In this document: positions 1 to 6,798 of the stretch, piece after piece
How the letters are laid out: every line of letters begins with the position of its first letter
Position numbering within the stretch: the first letter of the stretch is position 1
From: JANLQX01 sp031406385
Lineage (GTDB): Bacteria > Actinomycetota > Acidimicrobiia > Acidimicrobiales > JANYDT01
NCBI GenBank assembly: GCA_031406385.1
Contig: JANOHI010000269.1
Location: 1 to 25,434 of the forward strand
Direction of reading: 5' to 3'
Length of the DNA stretch: 25,434 bases
Program-made: the position numbers and the translations under genes
Notes under the pieces: generated by a model
The model's input: only the letters and a program-made list of their open reading frames with translations
Databases searched by the model: none
Told to the model about the DNA's origin: nothing

Positions 1-21
1 TGATGCGTGATGCGTGATGCG
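1..21. repeat. Three tandem copies of a 7-base repeat upstream of vapB
   Basis: The heptamer TGATGCG occurs three times head to tail, without a mismatch, at the very start of the window and ends 17 bases before the vapB start codon. More copies may lie outside the window. Antitoxins of the ribbon-helix-helix type commonly repress their own operon by binding short repeats near the promoter, so this could be an operator. That role is inference; only the repeat is seen. Confidence 0.6.
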
Positions 22-38
22 CCGCTAGCATCTCGATC

Positions 39-269
39 ATGCGGACGACCCTCGACCTGGACGACGATGTACTTGCTGCCGCGAAAGCCATTGCCCGACG
101 CGAACGCCGAACCGCAGGACAGGTCGTGTCCGATCTCGCCCGGCGATCCCTCAGCGAGCAGCGATCAACGGTACAGGCCGAGTTCCTGGGCTTTCGACCC
201 CTCCCCGACGGCGGCACGCCGGTGACCAACGACAAGGTCAACGACCTCCGTGACGACCTCGGTGTCTGA
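39..269 (+). CDS. vapB: VapB-type ribbon-helix-helix antitoxin
   Basis: A 76-residue protein whose first 45 residues fit the ribbon-helix-helix fold of type II antitoxins: a short beta strand (MRTTLDLDDD) followed by two helices that continue to about RRSLSEQ. The more polar C-terminal half would wrap around and block the toxin. In this family the N-terminus binds the operon's own promoter and the complex with the toxin tightens that repression. It overlaps the following PIN-domain gene by 20 bases, the usual translational coupling of such pairs. The ATG at 39 is chosen because the conserved strand begins directly with it. The antitoxin family is clear; the exact VapB subfamily is not. Confidence 0.85.
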   Translation: MRTTLDLDDDVLAAAKAIARRERRTAGQVVSDLARRSLSEQRSTVQAEFLGFRPLPDGGTPVTNDKVNDLRDDLGV

Positions 270-702
270 GGTGCGTGCTCTCCTCGACGTGAACGTTCTC
301 ATCGCTCTGTTCGACGGCTCGCACGTTCACCACGAGACGGCGCGTACCTGGTTGACGAAGAACCAAGAGCACGGCTGGGCATCGTGTCCGCTCACCGAGA
401 ACGGAGCGGTGCGAATCCTCTCGACACCGTCGTACGCGAACGCAGTGTCCACCGCCGAAGCGACCGCGATGATGGCCGGCGCCTGCGCAACGGAGCATCA
501 CGAGTTCTGGTCCGACGAGGTCAGCATCGTGGACGGCGCGCGCATCCGGAGGGACCGCATCCACGGGCCCCGACAGATCACCGATGTGTACCTGCTTGCG
601 CTTGCTGTGGCGAACGAAGGCCGCCTCGTCACCCTCGATGCCGCAGTCCCGCTTTCCCCCGTTGTCGGGGCGACCAAGCGCCATCTCGTCGTCATTCGCT
701 AA
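250..702 (+). CDS. vapC: VapC-type PIN-domain ribonuclease toxin
   Basis: A 150-residue PIN-domain protein, the normal size for VapC. It begins with the hallmark strand LLDVNVLIALFD, carrying the first catalytic aspartate. An acidic position follows in LTENG, then an aspartate in ITDVYLLALA and another in TLDAAV. Together these form the acidic magnesium site. VapC toxins cleave RNA, often tRNA or the ribosomal sarcin-ricin loop, and are neutralised by the adjacent antitoxin. The GTG at 250 overlaps vapB by 20 bases. Later GTG codons at 262 and 271 are also possible starts and would give a protein beginning closer to the first strand. All expected acidic residues appear present, so the toxin looks intact. 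Confidence 0.85.
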   Translation: MTTSVSEVRALLDVNVLIALFDGSHVHHETARTWLTKNQEHGWASCPLTENGAVRILSTPSYANAVSTAEATAMMAGACATEHHEFWSDEVSIVDGARIRRDRIHGPRQITDVYLLALAVANEGRLVTLDAAVPLSPVVGATKRHLVVIR

Positions 703-739
703 GGGCGTCCACGGCGTTCCTTACTCGTGAGCGACGACA

Positions 740-1546
740 TCAGCGTGCCATCGAGCGGTCATCGCCGCCGAACACGGCGCGGTTAACCAATGCCGCAGCG
801 GAAAAGGTCACGATGCCGGCGAGGACCATCATTGACCCCACCGCGTGAATGGACGGCGTGACTCGCCTCTGCACGGCCGAGAAGATGTAGATCGGCACGG
901 TGGTGTCCGTCGGACCTCGCAGGGCCAGCGACAACGCCACGTCGTCGAACGAGAAGGCCAGTACCAACAGCGCCGAGGAAACGATCGCCGGCATGAGATC
1001 GGGGATCACGATGTCGCGCAACACCTGCCACCGCTTCGCCCCGAGATCGAGCGCCGCCTCCTCGTGAGAACGCAGCGAACCAGCGGCGCGAGCCCCCACC
1101 AGAAGCACGACGAAACCCGAGAGATACGCGGCGTGGGCTGCGAGCATCGGGCGGAACCCGAAGGCGATCCCGGCTGCTGAAATGGCAACCTTGAGGCCCG
1201 TGGCCAAGATGATCTCCGGCGCACCGATCCGAGCGACCGAGAACGCTGATGACACCCGACCGAGCCAGCGCGACCGACGCGCCGCGATGGCCGCGAGCGT
1301 GCCGATCAGCGTGGCAAGAATCGCCGTGGCTGCGGCAAGCCGAAGGCTCACCCCGACGGCGCGTCGCAGCGCCGGATCGTCGAACGCCTCGCGGTACCAG
1401 CGGCCGCTGAAACCCTGCCACGACGTGGACGCCGGGTTGGCGTTCACGCTGGCGACGATCAGAAAGACCAAAGGTACGTAGAGCAAGGCCAGCACGAAGG
1501 CAAGCACGAACCGAGACGGCATACCCTCCGCGCGCTTACGGAGCAT
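740..1546 (-). CDS. potC: ABC transporter permease, spermidine/putrescine type (PotC-like)
   Basis: A 268-residue inner-membrane permease of the binding-protein-dependent ABC importer class. Six hydrophobic segments can be picked out, starting with FVLAFVLALLYVPLVFLIV. The cytoplasmic EAA loop, which docks onto the ATPase, is seen as EEAALDLGAKRWQVLRDIVIP. The sequence around ASVNANP and FSGRWYREAF is typical of PotC/PotI-like proteins, so the cargo is probably a polyamine or a similar amine. The start overlaps the end of the upstream potB remnant by 11 bases, an old operon junction. ATG codons at 1546 and eight codons later are both plausible. The gene looks complete, but its partner permease and binding protein next door are broken, so it may no longer work in a transporter. 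Confidence 0.87.
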   Translation of the reverse strand: MLRKRAEGMPSRFVLAFVLALLYVPLVFLIVASVNANPASTSWQGFSGRWYREAFDDPALRRAVGVSLRLAAATAILATLIGTLAAIAARRSRWLGRVSSAFSVARIGAPEIILATGLKVAISAAGIAFGFRPMLAAHAAYLSGFVVLLVGARAAGSLRSHEEAALDLGAKRWQVLRDIVIPDLMPAIVSSALLVLAFSFDDVALSLALRGPTDTTVPIYIFSAVQRRVTPSIHAVGSMMVLAGIVTFSAAALVNRAVFGGDDRSMAR

Positions 1547-1904
1547 GATGAGCCGTGCGACGGCGAACCACCATCGTCAGCAACGCGGTGAGCGCGAAGA
1601 TCACGAGCATGGTCGTGGTGATGGCGCCGCCAAGCGGCTGATCCCGGCCAGCGCCTCGATCGGCGAGCACGTTGCCGAGGAGAAGCACCTTGCCGCCACC
1701 CAACAGCGCGGGAACAACGAACTCTCCGACCGAAAGCACGCCAACGGCAACGGCACCGGTGACGATGCCCGGCAGCGCGAGGGGCAGCGTCACGTTGAAC
1801 AACTGCTGGCGACGCGATGCTCCGAGGTCTGCCGCCGCATCGATAAGCGCGCGTGGCACTCGCGACATGGCGACGAAAGCCGGAAGGATGAACAGCGGAA
1901 CGTT
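1536..1904 (-). pseudogene. potB: 3' fragment of a PotB-like ABC permease
   Basis: About 120 codons match the C-terminal half of PotB-type permeases. They begin at NVPLFILPAFVAM, run through the EAA loop (LIDAAADLGASRRQQLFNVTLP), and end with the last two membrane segments. A full permease has about 280 to 300 residues, so the first half is missing. Upstream of about 1905 the sequence abruptly becomes the 5' end of a different gene, in another reading frame. An internal ATG at 1868 would allow a 110-residue product lacking the first membrane segments. The reading frame itself has no stop codons, so the loss may be recent. A shortened functional product seems unlikely. Confidence 0.75.
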
Positions 1905-2049
1905 GCCTCGGTCGCCGCGGCTTCGGTCGCAGGCGCGTCGGTCGCAGGAGCATCGGTGGACGGCGAATCGGAACTGCAGGCCGAAACCACAGCTACCGGG
2001 GCAACCGCGCCGATGGTCAAAAAGGTGCGATAGGAAACTTCTTGCTCAC
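1905..2049 (-). pseudogene. 5' fragment of a lipoprotein gene, probably the PotD-like binding protein
   Basis: A good ribosome-binding site (GAGGAG at 2054-2059) stands four bases before a GTG at 2049 that opens with V-S-K-K, a typical start of a lipoprotein signal peptide. The hydrophobic core and lipobox (VVSAC), then an Ala/Thr/Pro-rich linker, continue in a different frame. The two frames would join if the five-T run at 2019-2023 had one more T. At about 1905 the linker runs straight into potB codons. The mature binding protein, any ATPase gene that stood between them and the start of potB are absent. The position in front of potB and potC suggests PotD; the fragment is too short to prove it. 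Confidence 0.6.
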
Positions 2050-2103
2050 GGGACTCCTCGGTTGCCGCAGCGTCCATCGCCGAGCGGTGCGGAACTCACT
2101 GCA

Positions 2104-2127
2104 GGACGAGCGGTGCGCCGCTCGTCC
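2104..2127 (-). terminator. Perfect 10-bp hairpin after pth
   Basis: The arms GGACGAGCGG and CCGCTCGTCC pair perfectly around a 4-base loop. The hairpin lies 44 bases after the pth stop and before the lipoprotein remnant's start, so it fits a terminator between the two units. No T-run follows on the minus strand, so it would be a U-less hairpin of the kind often proposed in actinobacteria. Confidence 0.5.
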
Positions 2128-2170
2128 GCGCAACCTGAGAAACCCCTAGGCGCCCACCGAGCGACCCGGG

Positions 2171-2806
2171 CTAGACCTTCTCGGGGTTCGCCGTTGGGTC
2201 GGTGTTGAGCTCGTTCTGCGTGCGCTCGAAACCGACGACGACGATTCGCTCGACCGCGTCAGCCGCGACCTGAACGGCGATGTCGAGTTCGATCTGCTCG
2301 GCCCTACCCGGACGCTTCAGCACGTAGTCCCCACCCTTGGGCGTTCCCGACGGCCGGCCGATCCCGATGCGGATCCGTCCAAAGTCGCCTCCGCCGAGAT
2401 GCTCCTTCACGGACGTGATGCCATTGTGGCCGGCGGCGCCGCCGCCCATCTTCAGCTTTACCCGGCCGAGCGGCAGATCGAGCTCGTCGTAGACGACGAC
2501 GAGTTTGGCCGGGTCGTCGATGCCGTGGCGCTTCACCAGGAGGCGGACCGAGGCCCCCGAAAGGTTCATATAGGTCTGCGGAAACGCCAACGCGATGAGC
2601 TTCCCGTCCATGCGGACCTCGGTGGAAAGTGCGCGCTCTTTGCCGTTCTTCAACCGTCCACCGTGTCGATCGGCCAGCACCTCGACGACCGCGGCGCCAA
2701 CGTTGTGTCGTGTACCGGCGTACTCGGCTCCGGGGTTGCCAAGGCCGACGACGAGCAGGTCGGCCGGCGTGCCGGTACGTTCACCGGCCTGCGTGAACAA
2801 CTTCAT
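2171..2806 (-). CDS. pth: Peptidyl-tRNA hydrolase
   Basis: This enzyme releases tRNA from peptidyl-tRNAs that fall off the ribosome, by cutting the ester bond. The 211-residue protein has the family core: GLGNPG (Asn24), TRHNVG with the catalytic His34, QTYMNLSG (Asn81), VVYDELDLPLG with Asp107, and GGGAAGHNGI with the substrate-binding Asn. It then continues through FGRIRIGIGRP, with a GGDYVL segment and a C-terminal helix. A 16-residue N-terminal extension precedes the first strand. The position directly after rplY is the classical bacterial arrangement, with 90 bases between them. Nothing suggests loss of function. Confidence 0.95.
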   Translation of the reverse strand: MKLFTQAGERTGTPADLLVVGLGNPGAEYAGTRHNVGAAVVEVLADRHGGRLKNGKERALSTEVRMDGKLIALAFPQTYMNLSGASVRLLVKRHGIDDPAKLVVVYDELDLPLGRVKLKMGGGAAGHNGITSVKEHLGGGDFGRIRIGIGRPSGTPKGGDYVLKRPGRAEQIELDIAVQVAADAVERIVVVGFERTQNELNTDPTANPEKV

Positions 2807-2867
2807 CGGTTCACTGCTCCCCGCGGTTCAGGTGTCGTCGCCACCGGGATGCGGCAGCACGAGGGCG

Positions 2868-2887
2868 GGATCGCAAAAACGCGACCC
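2868..2887 (-). other. Small hairpin between rplY and pth
   Basis: A 7-bp stem (GGATCGC with GCGACCC, one G-T pair) encloses an A-rich loop on the plus strand, which is a T-rich loop on the minus strand. It starts ten bases after the rplY stop. It could be a weak attenuator or an mRNA-stabilising structure between the two genes; no T-run follows it. Low confidence. Confidence 0.3.
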
Positions 2888-2896
2888 GAAACGACT

Positions 2897-3187
2897 TCAG
2901 ACGCGCAAGAAGTCGATGTGCAGCGCCGTGTTGCGGGTTTTGTGGCGCTGGATGTCCTGGAACTTGACCTTGATCGGCTGGCCGTCGAGAACGAGTGTGA
3001 GCTGCTCTTCGCGGCTGGCCCGGGTCGGGAACGACACCGAAACGTCGTGGTGATCGAGCTCGATCGAGATCGTCTCGGAGCCCTTGCCATAGATGACGCC
3101 GGGGATCTTGCCGGTATGACGGAGACGGCCAACGGCGCCAGAGCCAGTCGCAGAGCGGCGATCGGCGGTCAGGGTGATTTCAGACAT
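2897..3187 (-). CDS. rplY: Ribosomal protein bL25, short form
   Basis: A 96-residue 5S-rRNA-binding protein. The family signature is visible: GAVGRLRHTGKIPGVIYGKG near residue 20, then SIELDHHDVS, and a closing QDIQRHKTRN with HIDFLRV. It matches the length of the E. coli short form. Many actinobacterial homologues (TL5/CTC) carry an extra C-terminal beta domain of roughly 100 residues, which is missing here, and no remnant of it follows the stop. The start is set by the conserved N-terminus (MSEITLTADRR). The upstream conserved partner in other genomes is prs, but here arcC and an enolase-type gene lie between. Confidence 0.9.
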   Translation of the reverse strand: MSEITLTADRRSATGSGAVGRLRHTGKIPGVIYGKGSETISIELDHHDVSVSFPTRASREEQLTLVLDGQPIKVKFQDIQRHKTRNTALHIDFLRV

Positions 3188-3390
3188 GGCGAACTCCGTG
3201 CAGGGTTGCTATTCGGGTGAGTATGTGCGGGCCGCCTGACCCGCCAGACGCAGGTCAACCGACGAAACAGGACCGCCAATACTACTCCGCCGCCGCAAGG
3301 TGGAGCTACAGCGGTCCGGATCGGGCCACTTGGCACACACGCTGGGCGGTGCGAAACGCGGAAAGCGCCGGGTCGCTAGAGCACTGAGTC
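3188..3390 (-). promoter_or_regulatory. Upstream region of rplY
   Basis: No gene is visible in this stretch. The only promoter-like element is TAGTAT on the minus strand at 3279-3284, which resembles a -10 box and would leave a leader of close to 90 bases. No convincing -35 sequence is seen at the right distance. Because rplY is separated here from its usual operon partner, it needs a promoter of its own, and this is the likely place. Confidence 0.3.
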
Positions 3391-3470
3391 GGAAGTTCCT
3401 GTGACATCGATCCCTCGGACAACGCAGGACCTACAACGAATCAGAAGAATTCGATGTCACCGGAACTTCC
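3391..3470. repeat. 80-bp element with 20-bp inverted-repeat ends
   Basis: The arms at 3391-3410 and 3451-3470 are inverted copies that match at 19 of 20 positions, and one more base pairs on the outside. They enclose 40 bases. Each arm also begins with the small palindrome GGAAGTTCC or its near-equivalent. The element sits 11 bases after the arcC stop, at the edge of the genes that interrupt the prs-rplY order. It could be a miniature transposable element, the ends of a vanished insertion sequence, or a long-stem terminator for arcC. There is no T-run. Confidence 0.65.
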
Positions 3471-3481
3471 GCGAAGATGCA

Positions 3482-4462
3482 CTACTGGGCGACGATGCGG
3501 GTGACGGTGGCTCCGTCGGGCCGCACGGCATCGCTGAGGCGATCGGCAGCGGTTATCACCGCGCGCCGGCCCGATGCACCGGACGGGCCGGCCGCACCGG
3601 AGGTCACGAACGCGAGCGCCGCCTCCACCTTTGGCGCCATGCTCCCGGCTCCGAACTCGCCGGCGGCGAGATGGCGACGCATCTCGTCGGCCCGCACCGT
3701 CGTGAGCCAGCGCTGGTCCGGTGTGCCAAAACGGACGGCGACCCGCTCGGTCGCCGTGAGGATCACCAGCAGTCGGGCGTCGAGTTGATGGGCGAGGAGA
3801 GCTGACGTGGCGTCCTTGTCGACCACCGCTTCCACGCGGGAGAGCACTCCGCCAGGTCCTCTCGCAACGGGGATGCCTCCGCCCCCGGCAGCGATGACAA
3901 CGTGTCCTGCGGCCAGCAATGCACCGATGGCTGAGCTCTCTGCGACCTCGACCGGAGACGGCGACGCCACCATCCGACGCCACCCGCGGCCCGAATCCTC
4001 GGCGACCGTCCAGCCATACACAGAAGCGAGATCCTCGGCCCGCTCCTGGGTGAAGTGGGAACCGATCGGCTTGGTCGGTGACCCGAACGCCGGGTCATCA
4101 GCGTCGACGATCACCTCGGTCACGATGGCGGTCACCGGCCGGTCGAGACCGCGTGCCAGCAGCTCGTTGCGAATCGCGAGAAGAAACATGTGGCCGATCG
4201 CCCCCTGGGTGTCGGCCACCGCGAAATCGATGGGGATTGGGGCGACCTCGGCAAGAGCGAGCTCCGACCGACGGAGGATGTAACCGACCTGTGGGCCGTT
4301 GCCGTGGGTGATCACCACCGAATGACCGGCCTCGACGAGGTCCACGATGGACGGCGCTACTGCGCTGACTGCTTCGAGTTGATCGAGGATCGAGACGCGA
4401 TCGTCGTGGACCAACGCGTTGCCACCGAGGGCGACCACGATCAACGATTTGTCAGCACGCAC
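3482..4462 (-). CDS. arcC: Carbamate kinase
   Basis: An amino-acid-kinase-family enzyme that interconverts carbamoyl phosphate plus ADP with ATP plus carbamate and ammonia. The sequence opens with VVALGGNAL (nucleotide loop), then THGNGPQVG and the carbamate-kinase hallmark ADTQGAIG. It continues with AAGGGGIPV, a VVDKDATSALLA segment that binds nucleotide, and GSMAPKVEAA near the end. The GTG at 4462 is chosen because AGGAG stands six bases before it and the product (326 residues) is close to the family's usual 310. The frame stays open to 4531, but that extension has no support. No arginine deiminase or ornithine carbamoyltransferase is nearby, so the source of carbamoyl phosphate is unclear. 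Confidence 0.9.
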   Translation of the reverse strand: MRADKSLIVVALGGNALVHDDRVSILDQLEAVSAVAPSIVDLVEAGHSVVITHGNGPQVGYILRRSELALAEVAPIPIDFAVADTQGAIGHMFLLAIRNELLARGLDRPVTAIVTEVIVDADDPAFGSPTKPIGSHFTQERAEDLASVYGWTVAEDSGRGWRRMVASPSPVEVAESSAIGALLAAGHVVIAAGGGGIPVARGPGGVLSRVEAVVDKDATSALLAHQLDARLLVILTATERVAVRFGTPDQRWLTTVRADEMRRHLAAGEFGAGSMAPKVEAALAFVTSGAAGPSGASGRRAVITAADRLSDAVRPDGATVTRIVAQ

Positions 4463-4646
4463 CGGAGTCTCCTGCGTCGGACATGCCCCGAAACGTAGTC
4501 CTGAGACATCTCGGAAGCCTTGCCCCACCATGAAGACTGCGTTTCCGCCTTGTACGTGATGACTGGGACCAAGGGGGCCGAGGGACCCGTGTCGACGAGC
4601 CGGTCGTGCTCGACGAACACGGCGTGACTGCGCACCGACCGGCGTG

Positions 4647-5762
4647 TCAGGCGCTGACGTCGACGAAGGGCTGACCGAGAACGGTCTCGTCGAGGGTCAA
4701 TCCGAGCCCGGGTACGTCGGCCTGGGGCACGAGGAACGAGCCGACGCGAGGGCGCGGGCCGGTGACGAATCGCACGGTGACCCAGCTATCGAAGTCGACC
4801 GAGTGCACCCGCAGGCGCGCCGGGGTCGATGCGTTCATGTGGGCGAAGGTGGTGTCGGCCAGATCGCAACCGCTGGCATCTTCGACCGTGACACCGATGC
4901 CGAGCTCGACGGCAAGGTCGCGGATGAGCTTCGCGGGGGTGATCCCGCCGACGCGCATCAGCTTGACGGTGACGCCGTCGGCCACTCCGAGACGGTTTGC
5001 TTCAAGCAACGCCGCTACCGAGACGATGTTCTCGTCCATCACCATCGGCCCAGCCCACGAGTCGCGCAGACGAGCGCAATCGAGGAGCGTGGCACACGGC
5101 TGCTCCAGAAACACACCGGCGCCGTCGGTACCAAGCGCGCGTACGAATCGGCGTGCAGCCGAAAGCGAAAAGCCACAGTTGGCATCGGCGAAGATGACCA
5201 CGTCGGGCCCTGCCGCGTCACGGACGGCGAGCACACGGGCGGCGTCGACGATCGGATCATCGCCCACCTTCACCTGGAGACGGTGGTACCCCTGGGCGAT
5301 CCGCTCGTGGGTCTTGGCCGTGACAGCCTCGACGGTCGCGCCCTGAACCGGACGATAAACCGGTGTCGGTTCGGGCCCGTCGCCGCCGAGTCGCTTCCAC
5401 AGCGGAACCCCGGCGATGCGGGCGGCAAGGTCCCAGACGGCAATGTCGATGGGCGCCTTGCAGTACGGGTGGCCGGTCATTGCCGCGGTCATGCGGCGAT
5501 GAACCGACTCGGGGCTGAGCGGATCTGCTCCGAGCACCACCGAGGCGAGCGTGGTAACGCCGGTGATCTGGCCGGGCAGGTTGGCCGAATCGAACGTGAC
5601 TCCCACGGTGCCCGACTCACCGATCCCCCATGTTCCGTCGTCGGCCGTGACGCGAACTGCGACGACGTCTTGGCCCGTGGAGATGCGGTCGCCCGCCATC
5701 CGGTAGGGCCCCTCCGCGTTCGGAAGATGTATCGACCAGGCCTCGACGCGGGTGATCTTCAT
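4647..5762 (-). CDS. Enolase-superfamily enzyme (mandelate racemase/muconate lactonising group)
   Basis: A 371-residue acid-sugar or amino-acid dehydratase/epimerase. It has an N-terminal capping domain and a C-terminal barrel with all expected catalytic residues: Lys165 in LQVKVG, metal ligands Asp193 (FADANCG), Glu220 (LEQPC) and Asp243 (VMDEN), and Lys267 (TVKLMR). A lysine on each side of the barrel is the arrangement of muconate lactonising enzyme-like epimerases and dehydratases. The QVKVG and EQPC wording resembles cis-3-hydroxyproline dehydratase and hydroxyproline-betaine epimerase relatives; this is a suggestion, not an assignment. The start ATG at 5762 lies two bases after the prs stop, so it is co-translated with prs although the functions seem unrelated. 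Confidence 0.88.
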   Translation of the reverse strand: MKITRVEAWSIHLPNAEGPYRMAGDRISTGQDVVAVRVTADDGTWGIGESGTVGVTFDSANLPGQITGVTTLASVVLGADPLSPESVHRRMTAAMTGHPYCKAPIDIAVWDLAARIAGVPLWKRLGGDGPEPTPVYRPVQGATVEAVTAKTHERIAQGYHRLQVKVGDDPIVDAARVLAVRDAAGPDVVIFADANCGFSLSAARRFVRALGTDGAGVFLEQPCATLLDCARLRDSWAGPMVMDENIVSVAALLEANRLGVADGVTVKLMRVGGITPAKLIRDLAVELGIGVTVEDASGCDLADTTFAHMNASTPARLRVHSVDFDSWVTVRFVTGPRPRVGSFLVPQADVPGLGLTLDETVLGQPFVDVSA

Positions 5763-5764
5763 GG

Positions 5765-6736
5765 TCAGAACTGGTTCTCGCCACCGAAGATGTCGGACAC
5801 CGAAGCATCCTCGAACACCGCCGAGATGGCATCGGCCAGCAACGGTGCAATCGAGAGCACCTCGATCTTGTCGATCTGCTTCTCCGGCGGCAGCGGGACG
5901 GTGTCGGTGATCACGAGCTTGGAGAGCGACGAGTTCTTGATCCGATCGATGGCTAGGCCCGAGAGGACGCCGTGGGTAACGACGGCGAGGACTTCGGCCG
6001 CGCCGGCCTGGACGAGGAGGTCTGCGGCGGCGCAGATCGTGCCGGCCGTGTCGACCATGTCGTCGACCAGCACGCAGGTACGACCGGCCACCTCGCCCAT
6101 GATGTCGAGCGCCTCGACCGTGTTGACGGAACTCGTCGATCGGCGCTTGTAGATCGATGCCACATCCGCGTCGAGGCGTTTCGCAAACTTTTCCGCCACC
6201 TTCACCCGGCCGGTGTCGGGCGACACCATGACGCATCCCGGACCGACGGCGTATTTCAGATGGGCGACGAGCACCGGCGTGCCCGTGAGATGGTCTACCG
6301 GGATATCGAAGAAACCCTGGATCTGACCAGAGTGCAGATCGATGCTGACAACGCGATCCGCTCCCGCCGCGGTCAGGAGGTCGGCGACCAACTTCGCGGT
6401 GATCGGCTCGCGTCCGTCGCTCTTGCGGTCCTGGCGGGCGTAGCCGTAGTACGGACACACCGCGGTGATGCGCTTCGCCGAGGCCCGCTTGGCGGCATCG
6501 ATCATGATCAACTGCTCCATCAGGTGATCGTTCACCGGAGCGCAGTGTGATTGGAAGATGAACACGTCGGACCCGCGCAGCGATTCACCGAAACGGCACC
6601 GGATCTCACCGCTGGCGAAATCGACAAGGCCTGGGTTCGTGAGGGTGACCCCGAGGCATTCCGCCACCTCCGCGAACAGGGCCGGATTGGACCGGCCGGC
6701 GATCAGCTGCAGACGCTTCTTGGGGGCGACTTGCAT
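5765..6736 (-). CDS. prs: Ribose-phosphate pyrophosphokinase (PRPP synthetase)
   Basis: This enzyme makes 5-phosphoribosyl 1-diphosphate from ribose 5-phosphate and ATP, the precursor for purines, pyrimidines, His, Trp and NAD. The 323-residue protein shows ASGEIRCRFGESLRG, the YYGYARQDRK ATP loop, VSIDLHSGQIQGFF, a VSPDTGRVKVAEKFAKRL segment, the flexible KRRS loop and the PRPP loop VLVDDMVDTAGTI. It lies just after glmU (62 bases), a widely conserved pairing. Downstream it is tightly coupled to an enolase-type gene instead of rplY. Confidence 0.95.
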   Translation of the reverse strand: MQVAPKKRLQLIAGRSNPALFAEVAECLGVTLTNPGLVDFASGEIRCRFGESLRGSDVFIFQSHCAPVNDHLMEQLIMIDAAKRASAKRITAVCPYYGYARQDRKSDGREPITAKLVADLLTAAGADRVVSIDLHSGQIQGFFDIPVDHLTGTPVLVAHLKYAVGPGCVMVSPDTGRVKVAEKFAKRLDADVASIYKRRSTSSVNTVEALDIMGEVAGRTCVLVDDMVDTAGTICAAADLLVQAGAAEVLAVVTHGVLSGLAIDRIKNSSLSKLVITDTVPLPPEKQIDKIEVLSIAPLLADAISAVFEDASVSDIFGGENQF

Positions 6737-6798
6737 GGGTTGGATCGTCTCCTGGGCCGGGGCCGGATGCGTCGAGAACGGAGTGGACCCCGGACCGA

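Noticed and set aside
2399..3220. A 273-codon plus-strand open frame across pth and rplY
   Set aside because: It is antisense to two well-recognised genes; long open frames are common opposite high-GC coding sequence, and the translation shows no family features.
4441..4635. A 64-codon minus-strand frame between arcC and the enolase-type gene
   Set aside because: It has a GTG start without a ribosome-binding site, overlaps the arcC start and has no recognisable signature. A real small gene is possible but unsupported.
4644..6152. A 502-codon plus-strand open frame
   Set aside because: It is a shadow opposite the enolase-type gene and prs, with composition typical of antisense frames.
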